A stretch of 64,000 bases of DNA, taken from the NCBI RefSeq assembly GCF_014697025.1, contig NZ_JACJRC010000001.1, positions 558,001 to 622,000 of the forward strand, read 5' to 3'. The translations under genes were made by a program, and so were the position numbers. Shown in pieces: positions 8,222 through 16,648 of the stretch. The stretch's first letter is position 1, and each line of letters begins with the position of its first letter. Under the pieces are notes generated by a model, which was not told the origin of the DNA, did not search any database, and saw nothing but the letters and a program-made list of their open reading frames with translations. Origin of the DNA: Alkalinema sp. FACHB-956 (GTDB taxonomy: Bacteria; Cyanobacteriota; Cyanobacteriia; Leptolyngbyales; Leptolyngbyaceae).

Positions 8222-8294
8222 AGGGTTAACCTCGCTACGACTTGGACTCTTTTATTTTAGCTTGAGAGCTGTTGACACAGTACCTTGTAGCCTT

Positions 8295-8513
8295 TGGTGA
8301 GGCGGTGGGGCTTCTGGGCAGTCCCCTGGATACTTGAGCTGGGTGTCCGATCGACAGAGCAGAACCAAGCTGAATCGGGATCTATATTTGAGCACGAACG
8401 TCGATCGCCTGAAAGCCTATCCGAATTCTCCAGTGGGTTTGTTCTCAGTCTATGCTGACTCCTTCGACATAACAAGAGCCTATATAAAGCCTTCACTTAA
8501 GTCCTTAAAATAA
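8295..8513 (+). pseudogene. Possible gene remnant: start-less open frame
   Basis: On the plus strand there is a stop-free frame of about 70 codons ending with TAA at 8511-8513, with protein-like composition (LNRDLYLSTNVDRLKAYPN, then VGLFSVYADSFDITRAYIK). It has no ATG and no ribosome site, and starts right after an in-frame TGA. I cannot assign a family. It may be the tail of a gene whose front was lost when the adjoining AT-rich unit was inserted, or a chance frame. Confidence 0.25.
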
Positions 8514-9350
8514 CTTTTCTAACCTTAGAATTTTTCTAGGAAGTTTACCTTTAATAAGTGCCGTTTTAATGACATCCATAGGATAGTTTGTTTTATCCAC
8601 TAACTGTCTTAAATAACGTTCTGGTATTGGATCATCGTTAATACTGAATGTCCAAGGTCTTTCCCCTTGAAATTTAACCTTGTAGTGACTATCTCGATCT
8701 GGTGATTCTAGAATACCTCCGATTGTTTGACAATTTCTTTTTACATCCTCAATACTGACTTTTTTTTGGTGAATATCATTTGGTATTTCCCACTCATAAG
8801 CATCAGTGAGGATACCGATATTATCTGGACTAATTAAGGGGAAAAATCTGCATTTTTGGGGATTCGTATATTCATCGATGCACTGCCCTGCGAATCCATA
8901 AGCACAGGCTACACCAATGAAGAAGTCATCATTTTTATCAATACATTGATCATGGAGAAACAATATTTTTCCTAGCTCATCTGACCAAAAATCTAAAAGC
9001 CCTGTTTGATGCCCACACCTCTTAGGTAATGGATGTGAGTAATAAGTCAAGGCGGAATCACTATTCATGCAATCAAGATATTTACTTATGTCAACGACTC
9101 GTTCATCCTGGCGGAGAAGCAATTGACTTAAAAATCTATAAATTTCCATCAGTAGATTAGAATGAGTAGAAGTCCAATCAAATTCATCAATAAAGTCAGA
9201 TAATGTTTGTGTTTTAGCTAGCTTAGCTCTACCATGACTAATAAATTCTTCCAATTCACCAAGCGCAAAGGCAACAATTCTCAGTTCTTCTTCGTTCCGT
9301 GGGAAACTGTGATCAAGTAAAATAGGAGACGGACAAAGCAAACAAGACAT
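8505..9350 (-). CDS. Unknown protein, partner of AAA ATPase
   Basis: This 281-residue protein matches no family I recognise. It begins MSCLLCPSP, with cysteines at 3 and 6, and has further Cys/His residues in the middle (around HDQCIDKND and a KCRFFPL segment). There is no membrane segment or signal. A GGAG ribosome site overlaps the end of the ATPase gene 13 bases upstream, so the two form an operon. Codon use is AT-rich and the gene lacks HIP1 sites, like its partner and unlike the neighbours, which points to transfer. It may be the effector of a defence pair, which is inference from context only. Confidence 0.7.
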   Translation of the reverse strand: MSCLLCPSPILLDHSFPRNEEELRIVAFALGELEEFISHGRAKLAKTQTLSDFIDEFDWTSTHSNLLMEIYRFLSQLLLRQDERVVDISKYLDCMNSDSALTYYSHPLPKRCGHQTGLLDFWSDELGKILFLHDQCIDKNDDFFIGVACAYGFAGQCIDEYTNPQKCRFFPLISPDNIGILTDAYEWEIPNDIHQKKVSIEDVKRNCQTIGGILESPDRDSHYKVKFQGERPWTFSINDDPIPERYLRQLVDKTNYPMDVIKTALIKGKLPRKILRLEKLF

Positions 9351-9363
9351 AGATAATCTCCAA

Positions 9364-11031
9364 CTATCCCTGCACTGATTTCCTAAATCTTTTTTGTGCC
9401 CTTAGTAACCTACCGCTTAGAGAAATTGCTTCTCCAAAAAAATTATGTGGTAGATCAGGAACTGTGCCGTCTGACTGTACTGATAACTTATGTATTAGGG
9501 GGCGATCAGAGTCGGCATCAATGAAATAGATTCCACAGCTAGTCGCTAAATCTCCAGATTCATCTTCAGCTGTGAGGACTCTAATTGCATTAACAATATG
9601 CTCACTATGAGTTTCTAAGAGAATATGCTTTTTGGATCGAACCATAGCGATGAAAAAATCTGACAATCTGACTTGCAATGCTGGATTGAGGTGAAGTTCT
9701 GGTTGTTCGATAAGCAACATACTCCCTTGCTCTGCTAAAAGACCTTTCACAACTATTGGCAGAACTTGAGAGTAACCAAAACCGGAATCTGCTAACGAAT
9801 AGCATTTTTGGTTAGCAGTTGATCTTATCCTCAACTCTACAACCAAGTCACTTGTCGTACGTACCTCAATTTCTGAGTTTTTTATATCTTGGGTAGGCTC
9901 TTTTCCTGTTCTCAGATAGTACAACCAAGAGTTAAGGGCTTTTGAGAGCGGTTCTTGTATAGGTTCGCCATTCGTGCAAGGAGGTATATTATACACACTA
10001 GAATTGTAAACTGCTTTTTCTCTCAGAATGTACGGCAAAGCTTCCCCAGTTGGGTCAATTCTTGGCACGGATTCAGAGTAGGACAAATAATACCTTTGTG
10101 GTGAGGAACGCAAAGGACCAACATAATGAATTTCATTCAGAGCATTGTTTAGGTCGATCATTGCCTCTCTTATAACTGGTGGCAATCTTGCGACCAACCA
10201 TTGACTTTTCTCTGACAATTCTGATCCAATTTTACTAGGATTCTTGGTACTATCTTGAACCTTAGCAATGATACTGGAAGGGATGATACCTGGATGCGAA
10301 ACCGAAAGCTTTACATACATCTTAGTTTTTGACTTTGGTACTATTGCATCTGCTGCTCCAATAGAGTTAAAAAAATTTTTCGGAAGTAATATTTCATAAC
10401 TAAGCTCATCATCCTCATCGTCACTTCTCTTCACACTCCAGCAAAGTAATTTTTCATTGTTAACACTGATTTCGTATTTGGCTTCCTTCAGTAGTGCTTG
10501 AGGTGTAAATGATACCGTCCCCTCACTGCCTTCTATAACCTTCAATGTAGAAGTCTCACTAGATTTCTTACGTTTCCCTCTAACTATTCCAAATGTGAAG
10601 CTGGATTTAAGCACATAATCAACAAATTGATTCTCTCTCTTATCCCCATTAAAATGATCGCTAGAAATACTTCCACCTTCTTCAGTGTTCTTGTTCTCGG
10701 GCTTTAAAGCTAAAATTCTCTGGTAATAAAGAGTAGGCATTTTATCCGTGATAGTTACAGACAAGGAAATACTTCTCCGTGTCTCATTATTAGATACAAA
10801 TGAAGAATAACTGCCTAAATCAACCTGATTCCCAACAAGCCTTAATCTTCCTTCCAAACCACCATAGCTTTCTCGAACAGCCTGACTCTGTTGTAGCAGT
10901 AATAGAGCCTTCAAAATCGTCGATTTTCCGGCACTATTGGTTCCGCAAAATACTGTCATGGGAAGAAGTGAAAAATTCCATCCTGTACCCTCAAAAATTC
11001 TTACATTTTCAAGTTCAATTGACGTGATCAT
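9364..11031 (-). CDS. DUF3696-type AAA family ATPase (ABC/SMC-like)
   Basis: This 555-residue ATPase has the N-terminal start IELENVRIF of the RecF/SMC/OLD-like AAA group. The Walker A motif GTNSAGKST is at 30-38, the Walker B LLIEQPE at 439-445, and the switch histidine in ETHSEH at about 473-478. The C-terminal part resembles DUF3696. A long variable insert lies between, and no TOPRIM nuclease domain is visible. Such ATPases are frequent sensors in phage-defence operons with a separate effector gene. Here the next gene, 13 bases on, is an unknown 281-residue protein. The region is AT-rich and free of CGATCG from about 8408 to 11263. Confidence 0.82.
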   Translation of the reverse strand: MITSIELENVRIFEGTGWNFSLLPMTVFCGTNSAGKSTILKALLLLQQSQAVRESYGGLEGRLRLVGNQVDLGSYSSFVSNNETRRSISLSVTITDKMPTLYYQRILALKPENKNTEEGGSISSDHFNGDKRENQFVDYVLKSSFTFGIVRGKRKKSSETSTLKVIEGSEGTVSFTPQALLKEAKYEISVNNEKLLCWSVKRSDDEDDELSYEILLPKNFFNSIGAADAIVPKSKTKMYVKLSVSHPGIIPSSIIAKVQDSTKNPSKIGSELSEKSQWLVARLPPVIREAMIDLNNALNEIHYVGPLRSSPQRYYLSYSESVPRIDPTGEALPYILREKAVYNSSVYNIPPCTNGEPIQEPLSKALNSWLYYLRTGKEPTQDIKNSEIEVRTTSDLVVELRIRSTANQKCYSLADSGFGYSQVLPIVVKGLLAEQGSMLLIEQPELHLNPALQVRLSDFFIAMVRSKKHILLETHSEHIVNAIRVLTAEDESGDLATSCGIYFIDADSDRPLIHKLSVQSDGTVPDLPHNFFGEAISLSGRLLRAQKRFRKSVQG

Positions 11032-11482
11032 TATTTATAGAGGCTAAGTTTAGGGGCTTGACTTACTATATAAACTTGACTTGCTATATAAGACTGAATG
11101 CTTCTTATCTAAATAATCGCATTCTAGAAAAAGACTCGCAACTATTTCTCCATGAGTGTGCTTCAAGTCAAACTAGAAGTTATGTAGATTTTAGCGGATA
11201 ATTCCAAATGTGGCTGTTATTCTACTCACTCCGCAGCTAACTTGTGGGAAATCGTCAGATCAGCGATCGCTCTATCAAGTCCACTTCGTTCATGACTAGC
11301 ATCACTACATCTGATGCAACAAAATCGTCTGAGCCAAAACAATTCGATCGCCGCTGTATCAAAAAAATAACCATCCCTACCGCCAATAAGGCAACAAGGG
11401 ATGGCATCCTAATCATTCATCATCCGATGCAGGGTTCTCTACCAGAGCGATCGCTCCAAGAACCCGATGCATAACCGTCAAT
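11032..11482. other. Intergenic, no gene seen
   Basis: This lies between the ATPase gene start and the end of the Tic22-like gene. The left part is AT-rich like the ATPase unit, with TTGACTTACTATATAAACTTGACTTGCTATATAAG as a direct repeat that could hold promoter elements for the ATPase operon. CGATCG sites return at about 11264, so the right edge of the acquired segment probably falls here. Confidence 0.4.
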
Positions 11483-12292
11483 CTACTTCTTCGGAGCAGC
11501 AGGCTGGGCAGCCGGTTGGCCATTGGGAGCCGCCTTAGGTTGCTGCTGCATGAGTGATTGAATAAACTGCACTGCTTCCGCTGACGGTACCAGCACAATT
11601 TTTTCTAACTGAGGATCTTTCTGGGTTTGCATCGCATCCAACAACCCCTCCAACGGAAAGACCTGAATATCTGCCGTAGCCGCTAAATCCGGTTGTTGCT
11701 TCTTAAAGCTATCGAGCAATCCTTGCAACTGCTCCTTATCAAAGAACATCGGAATCACCGACTGATTCCCCTGCTGAATCGTCAAAAAGCCCTTGGCCTT
11801 ATCCTTCCCGGCACGGGCTGCAAACAGAGGCGTTCCTGGAAACTGCTCAATTTTCTGACCACTTTGCTTCAACAACGCCGTCGCAGAATCCACCTGCTGC
11901 TTCGTCGGCACATAGACAAATTCCAGCTTGGCATCTTTACTATTGGCACTCTTGCGCTCCAGGTCATAGACCTCCGCCATCGACACCGGCACAATTTTGA
12001 CATTTTTAGCCAAATCAGGATTTTGCGTCTTGAGGCGATCGAGGAACCCTTGCGCATCCTTTTGGCTCAAAAACACACCCGCCGCAGGATTTCCCTTCTG
12101 TCCATTGGGCGGCTGCGCAACCAGAGGCGCACCTTTAGAATCCGCGATCGTAAACACAGGAATCCGGCTCAGCTTCTGGGTAATTTGTTCGGGGGTCAGC
12201 GCCAGCACTGCAAGGCCGTTGGCGAGGACAGCACCGACTAGGGCACCGCTAATCAAACCTGCTTTCGTTGTCCAACGCACCAATGATTTCAT
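11483..12292 (-). CDS. Tic22-like protein
   Basis: This 269-residue protein has an N-terminal hydrophobic segment (about residues 8-32) that reads as a signal peptide or anchor. The mature part begins ALTPEQITQKLSRIPVFTI, followed by GAPLVA, GVFLSQKDAQGFLDRL and FVYVP elements repeated in two halves, as in the Tic22 family. In cyanobacteria the homologue sits in thylakoid lumen and periplasm and is linked to outer-membrane biogenesis; in plastids it is part of the import machinery. The ATG at 12292 has AGGAGATC 7 bases upstream, so the longer frame to 12316 is rejected. The tail is Pro/Ala/Gln-rich. Confidence 0.82.
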   Translation of the reverse strand: MKSLVRWTTKAGLISGALVGAVLANGLAVLALTPEQITQKLSRIPVFTIADSKGAPLVAQPPNGQKGNPAAGVFLSQKDAQGFLDRLKTQNPDLAKNVKIVPVSMAEVYDLERKSANSKDAKLEFVYVPTKQQVDSATALLKQSGQKIEQFPGTPLFAARAGKDKAKGFLTIQQGNQSVIPMFFDKEQLQGLLDSFKKQQPDLAATADIQVFPLEGLLDAMQTQKDPQLEKIVLVPSAEAVQFIQSLMQQQPKAAPNGQPAAQPAAPKK

Positions 12293-12503
12293 TGAGATCT
12301 CCTGAAAATTACGCAATAAGGGCTAGATAAATCGCGCGCTCCACTGTCGGCTCGCTGTGACAAGGCTAGGGGAAAGGTTCATTGTGCCACAGACTGAAGA
12401 CCGGGGTCTTAGTCTCCCCATTCTGCAAGATAGTGGGGTATCTGTAAATTTTTCCTTCGCACGATTCAGAATCAGACATTAAAACCAGTAGAGTGAGTGG
12501 AAG

Positions 12504-12563
12504 ACTTGGACTTAGACCATAACTTGGGCTTAAACCATGACTTGAGCCTGAACCATGACTTGA
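12504..12563. repeat. 18-bp tandem repeat, 3.3 copies
   Basis: The units 12504-12521, 12522-12539 and 12540-12557 follow the pattern ACTTGGRCTTARACCATG, with a partial fourth copy. There are a few substitutions per copy and no spacers. Confidence 0.88.
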
Positions 12564-12580
12564 ACTAAGAGACAAAACTA

Positions 12581-12628
12581 GGACAAGCGCATCCTAGGGC
12601 AAGCGCATATTAAGACAAGCGAATCCTT
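12581..12628. repeat. 16-bp tandem repeat, 3 copies
   Basis: The units 12581-12596, 12597-12612 and 12613-12628 share the core RCAAGCGMAT. They lie 18 bases after the 18-bp array but are unrelated to it in sequence. Confidence 0.85.
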
Positions 12629-13038
12629 CCAACCATTGGCTCCATCGTTATTCTGGCACTTCCCCACAAGAAGCAAGATCGAGCATTCGAGTTCCCCTGA
12701 TTCTCAAAAACTTAGAAAAAGGCGAGAACAGTTGACAACGCTATCTAAAACGAGCCTGCCTGCCCCACCAATTTCCGCTTTTTGGCTGAGGCGTTCCACT
12801 GGTAGATTTTATAAATATGCCCTCGCAAGTCTGCACATCCTACAGAGAAGCCCTAAAATTCCACCGCACCCAAAACCACTTCCCAAAACCACTTTCCCAA
12901 ACCCATTTGCTGAGATCTAGAACAAGCCAAGCACGAAGCCTCGCCAACTCTCCAGACTCACCTTAAATCTCTCCCTCAGCCAAAGAACCCTATCTCAGCC
13001 CAACTAGAAGCCAAGTTCTCAAGCCTCTGAATTTCAAA

Positions 13039-13112
13039 TCGGGATGACAGGATTTGAACCTGCGGCATCCTGCTCCCAAAGCAGGCGCGCTACCAAGCTG
13101 CGCTACATCCCG
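13039..13112 (-). tRNA. trnP-TGG: tRNA-Pro (anticodon TGG)
   Basis: On the minus strand a 74-base cloverleaf can be folded. The acceptor stem CGGGATG pairs with CATCCCG, followed by discriminator A. The D arm is AGCGCAGCTTGGTAGCGC, the anticodon arm CCTGC-TTTGGGA-GCAGG has TGG as anticodon, and the T arm is GCAGG-TTCAAAT-CCTGT. The CCA end is not encoded. It sits alone between non-coding repeat regions. Confidence 0.95.
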
Positions 13113-13179
13113 TACTGGCACTCAGAGATTATAGCAAAAATTTTAACAAGTTTGAACAATCCAAATCTTCGTTAGACTA

Positions 13180-13257
13180 AGAGTTCAGCTCAAAGAGTTC
13201 AACTCACAGAGTTCAGCTCACAGAGTTCAACTCACAATTTCAGCCCACAAGTTCAAC
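13180..13257. repeat. 14-bp tandem repeat, about 5.5 copies
   Basis: The units 13180-13193, 13194-13207, 13208-13221 and 13222-13235 follow AGAGTTCARCTCAM. They alternate AGCTC and AACTC, suggesting a 28-bp higher-order unit. A degenerate fifth copy and a partial sixth end near 13257. Confidence 0.9.
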
Positions 13258-13352
13258 AACCTCGATTGTAACTGGCGCAATTTCAGCCCTGTGCCTTTTG
13301 CCGAACCATCCTTGCCCAAATCCTTTGTACCCGCTTGGGGAGACGATCCATT

Positions 13353-13847
13353 GTGGTGCACCGTTCCAAACCCACCCCTAATCCAACAAACCCGCCCCAG
13401 CGCAAGGGTTCTGCCCCCGCACGACTCAAATCAGCCAACTGGTTACTAAGCCAACTGCCCGGATTGAGCGAACAGGATCAAGCAAAACTACGATCGCTCA
13501 ACATCACCACCACCCATCAACTCTTAAAAACCGCTTGGACAGCCACCGCCCGCGAAGCCCTAGCAGCCCAACTCAATCTCCACCTCCAACATGTGCAAAA
13601 GTGGGTTGCCCTGGCCGACCTCGCACGGGTCCCCAGCGTGGGCTGCCAATACAACGGGTTACTCCTCCATGCAGGAGTGGCAACGGTAGAACGCCTAGCC
13701 CAATTACAAGCAGGCCAACTGCACCGTCAGATCCTTAAACTTCAAGTCACCATAATGCAACGCCCGGATCTCTGCCCTAATGCAGGTGAAATATCACACT
13801 GGATCCGTCAAGCTCAACTATTACTGGTTTACGAACGTCAACCGTGA
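13353..13847 (+). CDS. DUF4332 (helix-hairpin-helix-like) protein
   Basis: The protein has about 164 residues. The segments LSQLPGLSEQDQAKLRSLNI and LARVPSVGCQYNGLLLHAGV are two helix-hairpin-helix-like repeats typical of DUF4332, a small non-enzymatic domain thought to bind nucleic acid or protein. The basic N-terminus fits DNA binding. The frame lacks an early ATG: a GTG at 13353 with GGGGAG 10 bases upstream is the best start, with TTG at 13335 as alternative. It is a single gene between the tRNA-Pro and GNAT regions. Confidence 0.7.
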   Translation: MVHRSKPTPNPTNPPQRKGSAPARLKSANWLLSQLPGLSEQDQAKLRSLNITTTHQLLKTAWTATAREALAAQLNLHLQHVQKWVALADLARVPSVGCQYNGLLLHAGVATVERLAQLQAGQLHRQILKLQVTIMQRPDLCPNAGEISHWIRQAQLLLVYERQP

Positions 13848-13929
13848 TCGAAGCTTTCCTGATCGATCGGGGCATATTGAATCAAGACCGCACTGAAGGC
13901 TAGCCAGAGTCTAGGGATTTTCCGCTAGA

Positions 13930-14454
13930 TCAATCGGGGTACCAAAACATGCCCTTGATTCCCTCGGGATCAGGCATAAAGCCAAGGTTGCGGTAGAAAT
14001 CTACCACATGGGGGTCTGCGAATAGAGTAATGTTGCTAATATCTTCGCCGCGCAACTTTTTAATCATAAATTTCATGAGTGCCTTACCCAGCCCCTTGCT
14101 TTGGAAGTCAGGATGGACAACCACATCCCAAATGGTGGCATTAAAGGCATGGTCAGAGGTAGCACGGGCAAACCCAATCATCCGTCGCCGGACGCCCCGT
14201 TGCTCCCACATAGAAACCACCATGAAACTGTGCTGAATAGCCTTTTTGACTTTGCGCAAAGGGCGACGGGACCAGCCCACCGCATCACACAGTTCTTCTA
14301 GTTCGTAGAGATCAATTTCTCGATCGACACTAAAAAAAATTCGTGGAGTCGAGCGATCGTCGGTTGTTTCGACGGCAGAATAGTTCTCTAGCGCGACGGT
14401 CTTCGACGCTGAGGCTGTTTCAGGCCCATTGAATAAGCTTTTCCAAAAACCCAT
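13930..14454 (-). CDS. GNAT family N-acetyltransferase (Ycf52-like)
   Basis: This 174-residue enzyme transfers acetyl from acetyl-CoA to an amine. The CoA pyrophosphate loop QSKGLG is at 118-123, preceded by WDVVVHPDF, and the C-terminal DFYRNLGF is the conserved motif B end. The first 40 residues are variable. The overall pattern resembles the cyanobacterial and plastid Ycf52/NSI-like group, whose members acetylate proteins or serotonin in plants. The substrate here cannot be told. It stands alone; the divergent gene starts at 14862. Confidence 0.85.
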   Translation of the reverse strand: MGFWKSLFNGPETASASKTVALENYSAVETTDDRSTPRIFFSVDREIDLYELEELCDAVGWSRRPLRKVKKAIQHSFMVVSMWEQRGVRRRMIGFARATSDHAFNATIWDVVVHPDFQSKGLGKALMKFMIKKLRGEDISNITLFADPHVVDFYRNLGFMPDPEGIKGMFWYPD

Positions 14455-14861
14455 GCGATCGCGGTGGAGGTCAATAACGTGGAATCAGTACTAGCTAGTA
14501 TATCGTTCGGATGATTGGCATCAGGTATTTCCCATGGGGCATCTTAATCTAGACCAACAGAATTGATCTTGACAGCCTATGAAGCTACAGAATTTCCCAG
14601 AATTCTGCGCTGACGGTCGCAAGACAAGCATAATCTAGTATGCAGAATCCAGTATGCAGACCTAAAAGCCGGATTAGACCACCAATCTCAATAGGACGCT
14701 GGTTCGATCGCGGGACGAACCACCCCTGCGATCTAGGCTGGATAAATTTCTTGTAATGGTCAAAAAATAGTCGATCGGTGGATGGCCCCGTCTGCTGTTT
14801 ACCAGAATTGCTTCTCTTTCGCCCCACCCTTTCCTTGATACTGCACTGAAACTTTTTCCCT
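14455..14861. other. Divergent intergenic region
   Basis: This lies between two divergent gene starts (GNAT minus, ACT-like plus) and should contain both promoters. A minus-strand frame through 14585-14887 overlaps the ACT-like start, has no family features and is rejected. No RNA gene is recognised. Confidence 0.4.
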
Positions 14862-15587
14862 ATGGCCTTGGGTCTCAAGCAATCCACCCTAGAACTCTTG
14901 AAGCGCTTTAACCGAGCGTTTCCCCAGTTCTATGAGCAGTTTGTCAGCAGCGAAATTCAACTGCAAAATCTCCGGCTAGCTTACCAACTATACAAAACAC
15001 GGCAAGCAGTCATCGAACTCAAACCGGAGGGAAGCAAAAGCGCACTTCATTTTGCCTATCGCAATCAGTCGTTTCTCCTCAGTGACATTTTTGGGGTGCT
15101 GGCCGCCTATGGGTTAACCATTCATAGCTTGAGTCTGTACGGGCAAATTTATCCCCCCATGCTCGTCTTTATCAAGCTGATTGTTTCTCGCAGTGGCAAA
15201 GCCCTGACAGACAAGACCGCAGAAAACGTATGCCGCGCCATTCGGGAAGCCTTAGCAGGCCGCTTTGAAGTGGAAGAAATGCTCGCGGTCGAATTTAATC
15301 TCGATGCAGGACTCGAACAGGTTGAAACCGAGTTCTATGTGGATCCAGTATTTCACCTACCCGCCTTACTCATCGAAGCCGATAACCAACCCGGTCTGTT
15401 CTACAAAGTGATGTATGCCATTTGGCAGGAAGATTTGTTGGTCGTCAATGCCAACTTACTGGTGTGGCGCGGGCGCACCCGCTTAATTCTCTATCTGCTG
15501 GGGCCCAATGAAAGCTTGATCCCAGAATATCTCGGCCAAAAAATCGCAGAAGGAGTCAAGCAACGGCTATTGGGTCGCAGGTTTTAG
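14862..15587 (+). CDS. ACT-domain-like protein
   Basis: This 241-residue cytosolic protein appears to have two ACT-like folds. The first, about 60-130, contains QSFLLSDIFGVLAAYGLTIHSLSLYG. The second, about 165-235, has LLIEADNQPGLFYKVMYAI, the typical NxPGL turn of ACT regulatory domains, as in the C-terminus of GlnD. No catalytic domain is attached, so it probably senses a small molecule, perhaps an amino acid, for a partner protein. It lies 126 bases before the hydrolase gene on the same strand. Confidence 0.6.
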   Translation: MALGLKQSTLELLKRFNRAFPQFYEQFVSSEIQLQNLRLAYQLYKTRQAVIELKPEGSKSALHFAYRNQSFLLSDIFGVLAAYGLTIHSLSLYGQIYPPMLVFIKLIVSRSGKALTDKTAENVCRAIREALAGRFEVEEMLAVEFNLDAGLEQVETEFYVDPVFHLPALLIEADNQPGLFYKVMYAIWQEDLLVVNANLLVWRGRTRLILYLLGPNESLIPEYLGQKIAEGVKQRLLGRRF

Positions 15588-15713
15588 CACTAATGGTTTC
15601 TTGGCTAACATTTCTGCTTGTTTTTGACCATTTCTGCCAATTTGCGTCCATCCCAAGGCTGATCTGGCTAATTGTGGAAAAATCCTCTTCCGCTTTCGGG
15701 GTAGGATTGAAAA

Positions 15714-16580
15714 ATGCCGATGATTTCTGTTTTGGGAGTCCCTCATACCTATGAGTTAACCGCTCCCACCGATTCACAGACAACTTTGGTTTTCGTCCAT
15801 GGCTGGATGTTGAGCCGTGGATATTGGCAGCCTGTCGTCGATCGACTAGCCCAGGATTATCAATGCCTCACCTACGATCTGCGGGGCTTTGGGCAATCCC
15901 ACCCCTGCCATCCCCGAGAAATTAGCCAGCACTCACCCTACAGCCTCCAAGCCTACGCAGAGGATCTCACCCACCTTTTGGAGCAACTCGGCATCCGCAA
16001 AGCCTGGTTAGTTGGCCATTCCCTGGGGGGTAGCATTGCACTGTGGGCCGCCAAGGCCCTGCCCGATCGGGTGGAAGGGGTGATTTGCGTCAATGCCGGG
16101 GGCGGAATTTACCTCAAAGAAGAATTTGAACGCTTTCGTCAAGCGGGACAGCAAATGGTACGCTTCCGACCGGGCTGGTTGCCCCACGTACCCTGGCTCG
16201 ATCGGGTGTTTGCCCAGGCCATGGTCACCCAGAAGTTAGCGCCCCACTGGGGACGGCAACGCCTCCTCGACTTTCTCGCAGCCGATGCCGATGCCGCCAA
16301 AGGGAGCCTACTGGATTCCACGACCCAAGCCGAAGTCCATCGCCTGCCCCAGGTTGTTGCCCGTCTGCGCCAGCCGGTTTACTTCATCGCCGGAACCGAC
16401 GATCGCATCATGGAACTGAAATATGTACGGCACCTGGCCAGCTTCCATCCGTTGTTTCAGGAATGGGGGGCCAATGTGTTTGAAATTCCCCACTGCGGCC
16501 ACTTGGCCATGGTAGAACAGCCGGATTTGGTCGTGCAGCAGTTCCGAGAGATTTTCGCGGGCGTTTGTGTCCAGGTTTAA
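15714..16580 (+). CDS. Alpha/beta hydrolase
   Basis: This 288-residue enzyme has the full alpha/beta-hydrolase set. The oxyanion-hole motif VFVHGW is at 26-31, the nucleophile S103 in GHSLGG, an acidic residue in GTDDRI (about 230-235), and the catalytic H263 in CGHLAMVEQP. A cap region lies between. No signal peptide is present, so it is cytosolic. Substrate classes range from esters to C-C bonds and cannot be chosen from sequence alone. The downstream GT39 gene starts 68 bases later on the same strand. Confidence 0.88.
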   Translation: MPMISVLGVPHTYELTAPTDSQTTLVFVHGWMLSRGYWQPVVDRLAQDYQCLTYDLRGFGQSHPCHPREISQHSPYSLQAYAEDLTHLLEQLGIRKAWLVGHSLGGSIALWAAKALPDRVEGVICVNAGGGIYLKEEFERFRQAGQQMVRFRPGWLPHVPWLDRVFAQAMVTQKLAPHWGRQRLLDFLAADADAAKGSLLDSTTQAEVHRLPQVVARLRQPVYFIAGTDDRIMELKYVRHLASFHPLFQEWGANVFEIPHCGHLAMVEQPDLVVQQFREIFAGVCVQV

Positions 16581-16648
16581 CGCCCTAACTGTCCGAGGCA
16601 TCCCCTTCACCCTGTATATTGATTGGGGTTTCTGTAAGGAGTGCACGG

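Larger units (their letters stand above)
12293..13038. other. Intergenic with two tandem-repeat blocks
   Basis: About 745 bases between the Tic22-like gene and tRNA-Pro. It contains the 18-bp and 16-bp arrays at 12504-12628. The minus-strand open frame through 12366-12575 encodes only the low-complexity translation of the first array and is rejected. I see no gene or known RNA between 12630 and 13038. Confidence 0.45.

Noticed and set aside
8257-8496. Minus-strand 79-codon frame
   Set aside because: It has no ribosome site or family features, and the composition is Ser/Arg-rich. The opposite strand frame at 8295-8513 looks more protein-like.
12366-12575. Minus-strand frame with SSHGxSPS repeats
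   Set aside because: It only translates the 18-bp DNA tandem repeat and the flanking sequence is non-coding.
5715-13257. Possible CRISPR arrays
   Set aside because: Repeats are directly adjacent with no unique spacers of constant length, and no cas genes are present.
14585-14887. Minus-strand frame overlapping the ACT-like gene start
   Set aside because: No recognisable domain and overlap with a well-supported start.
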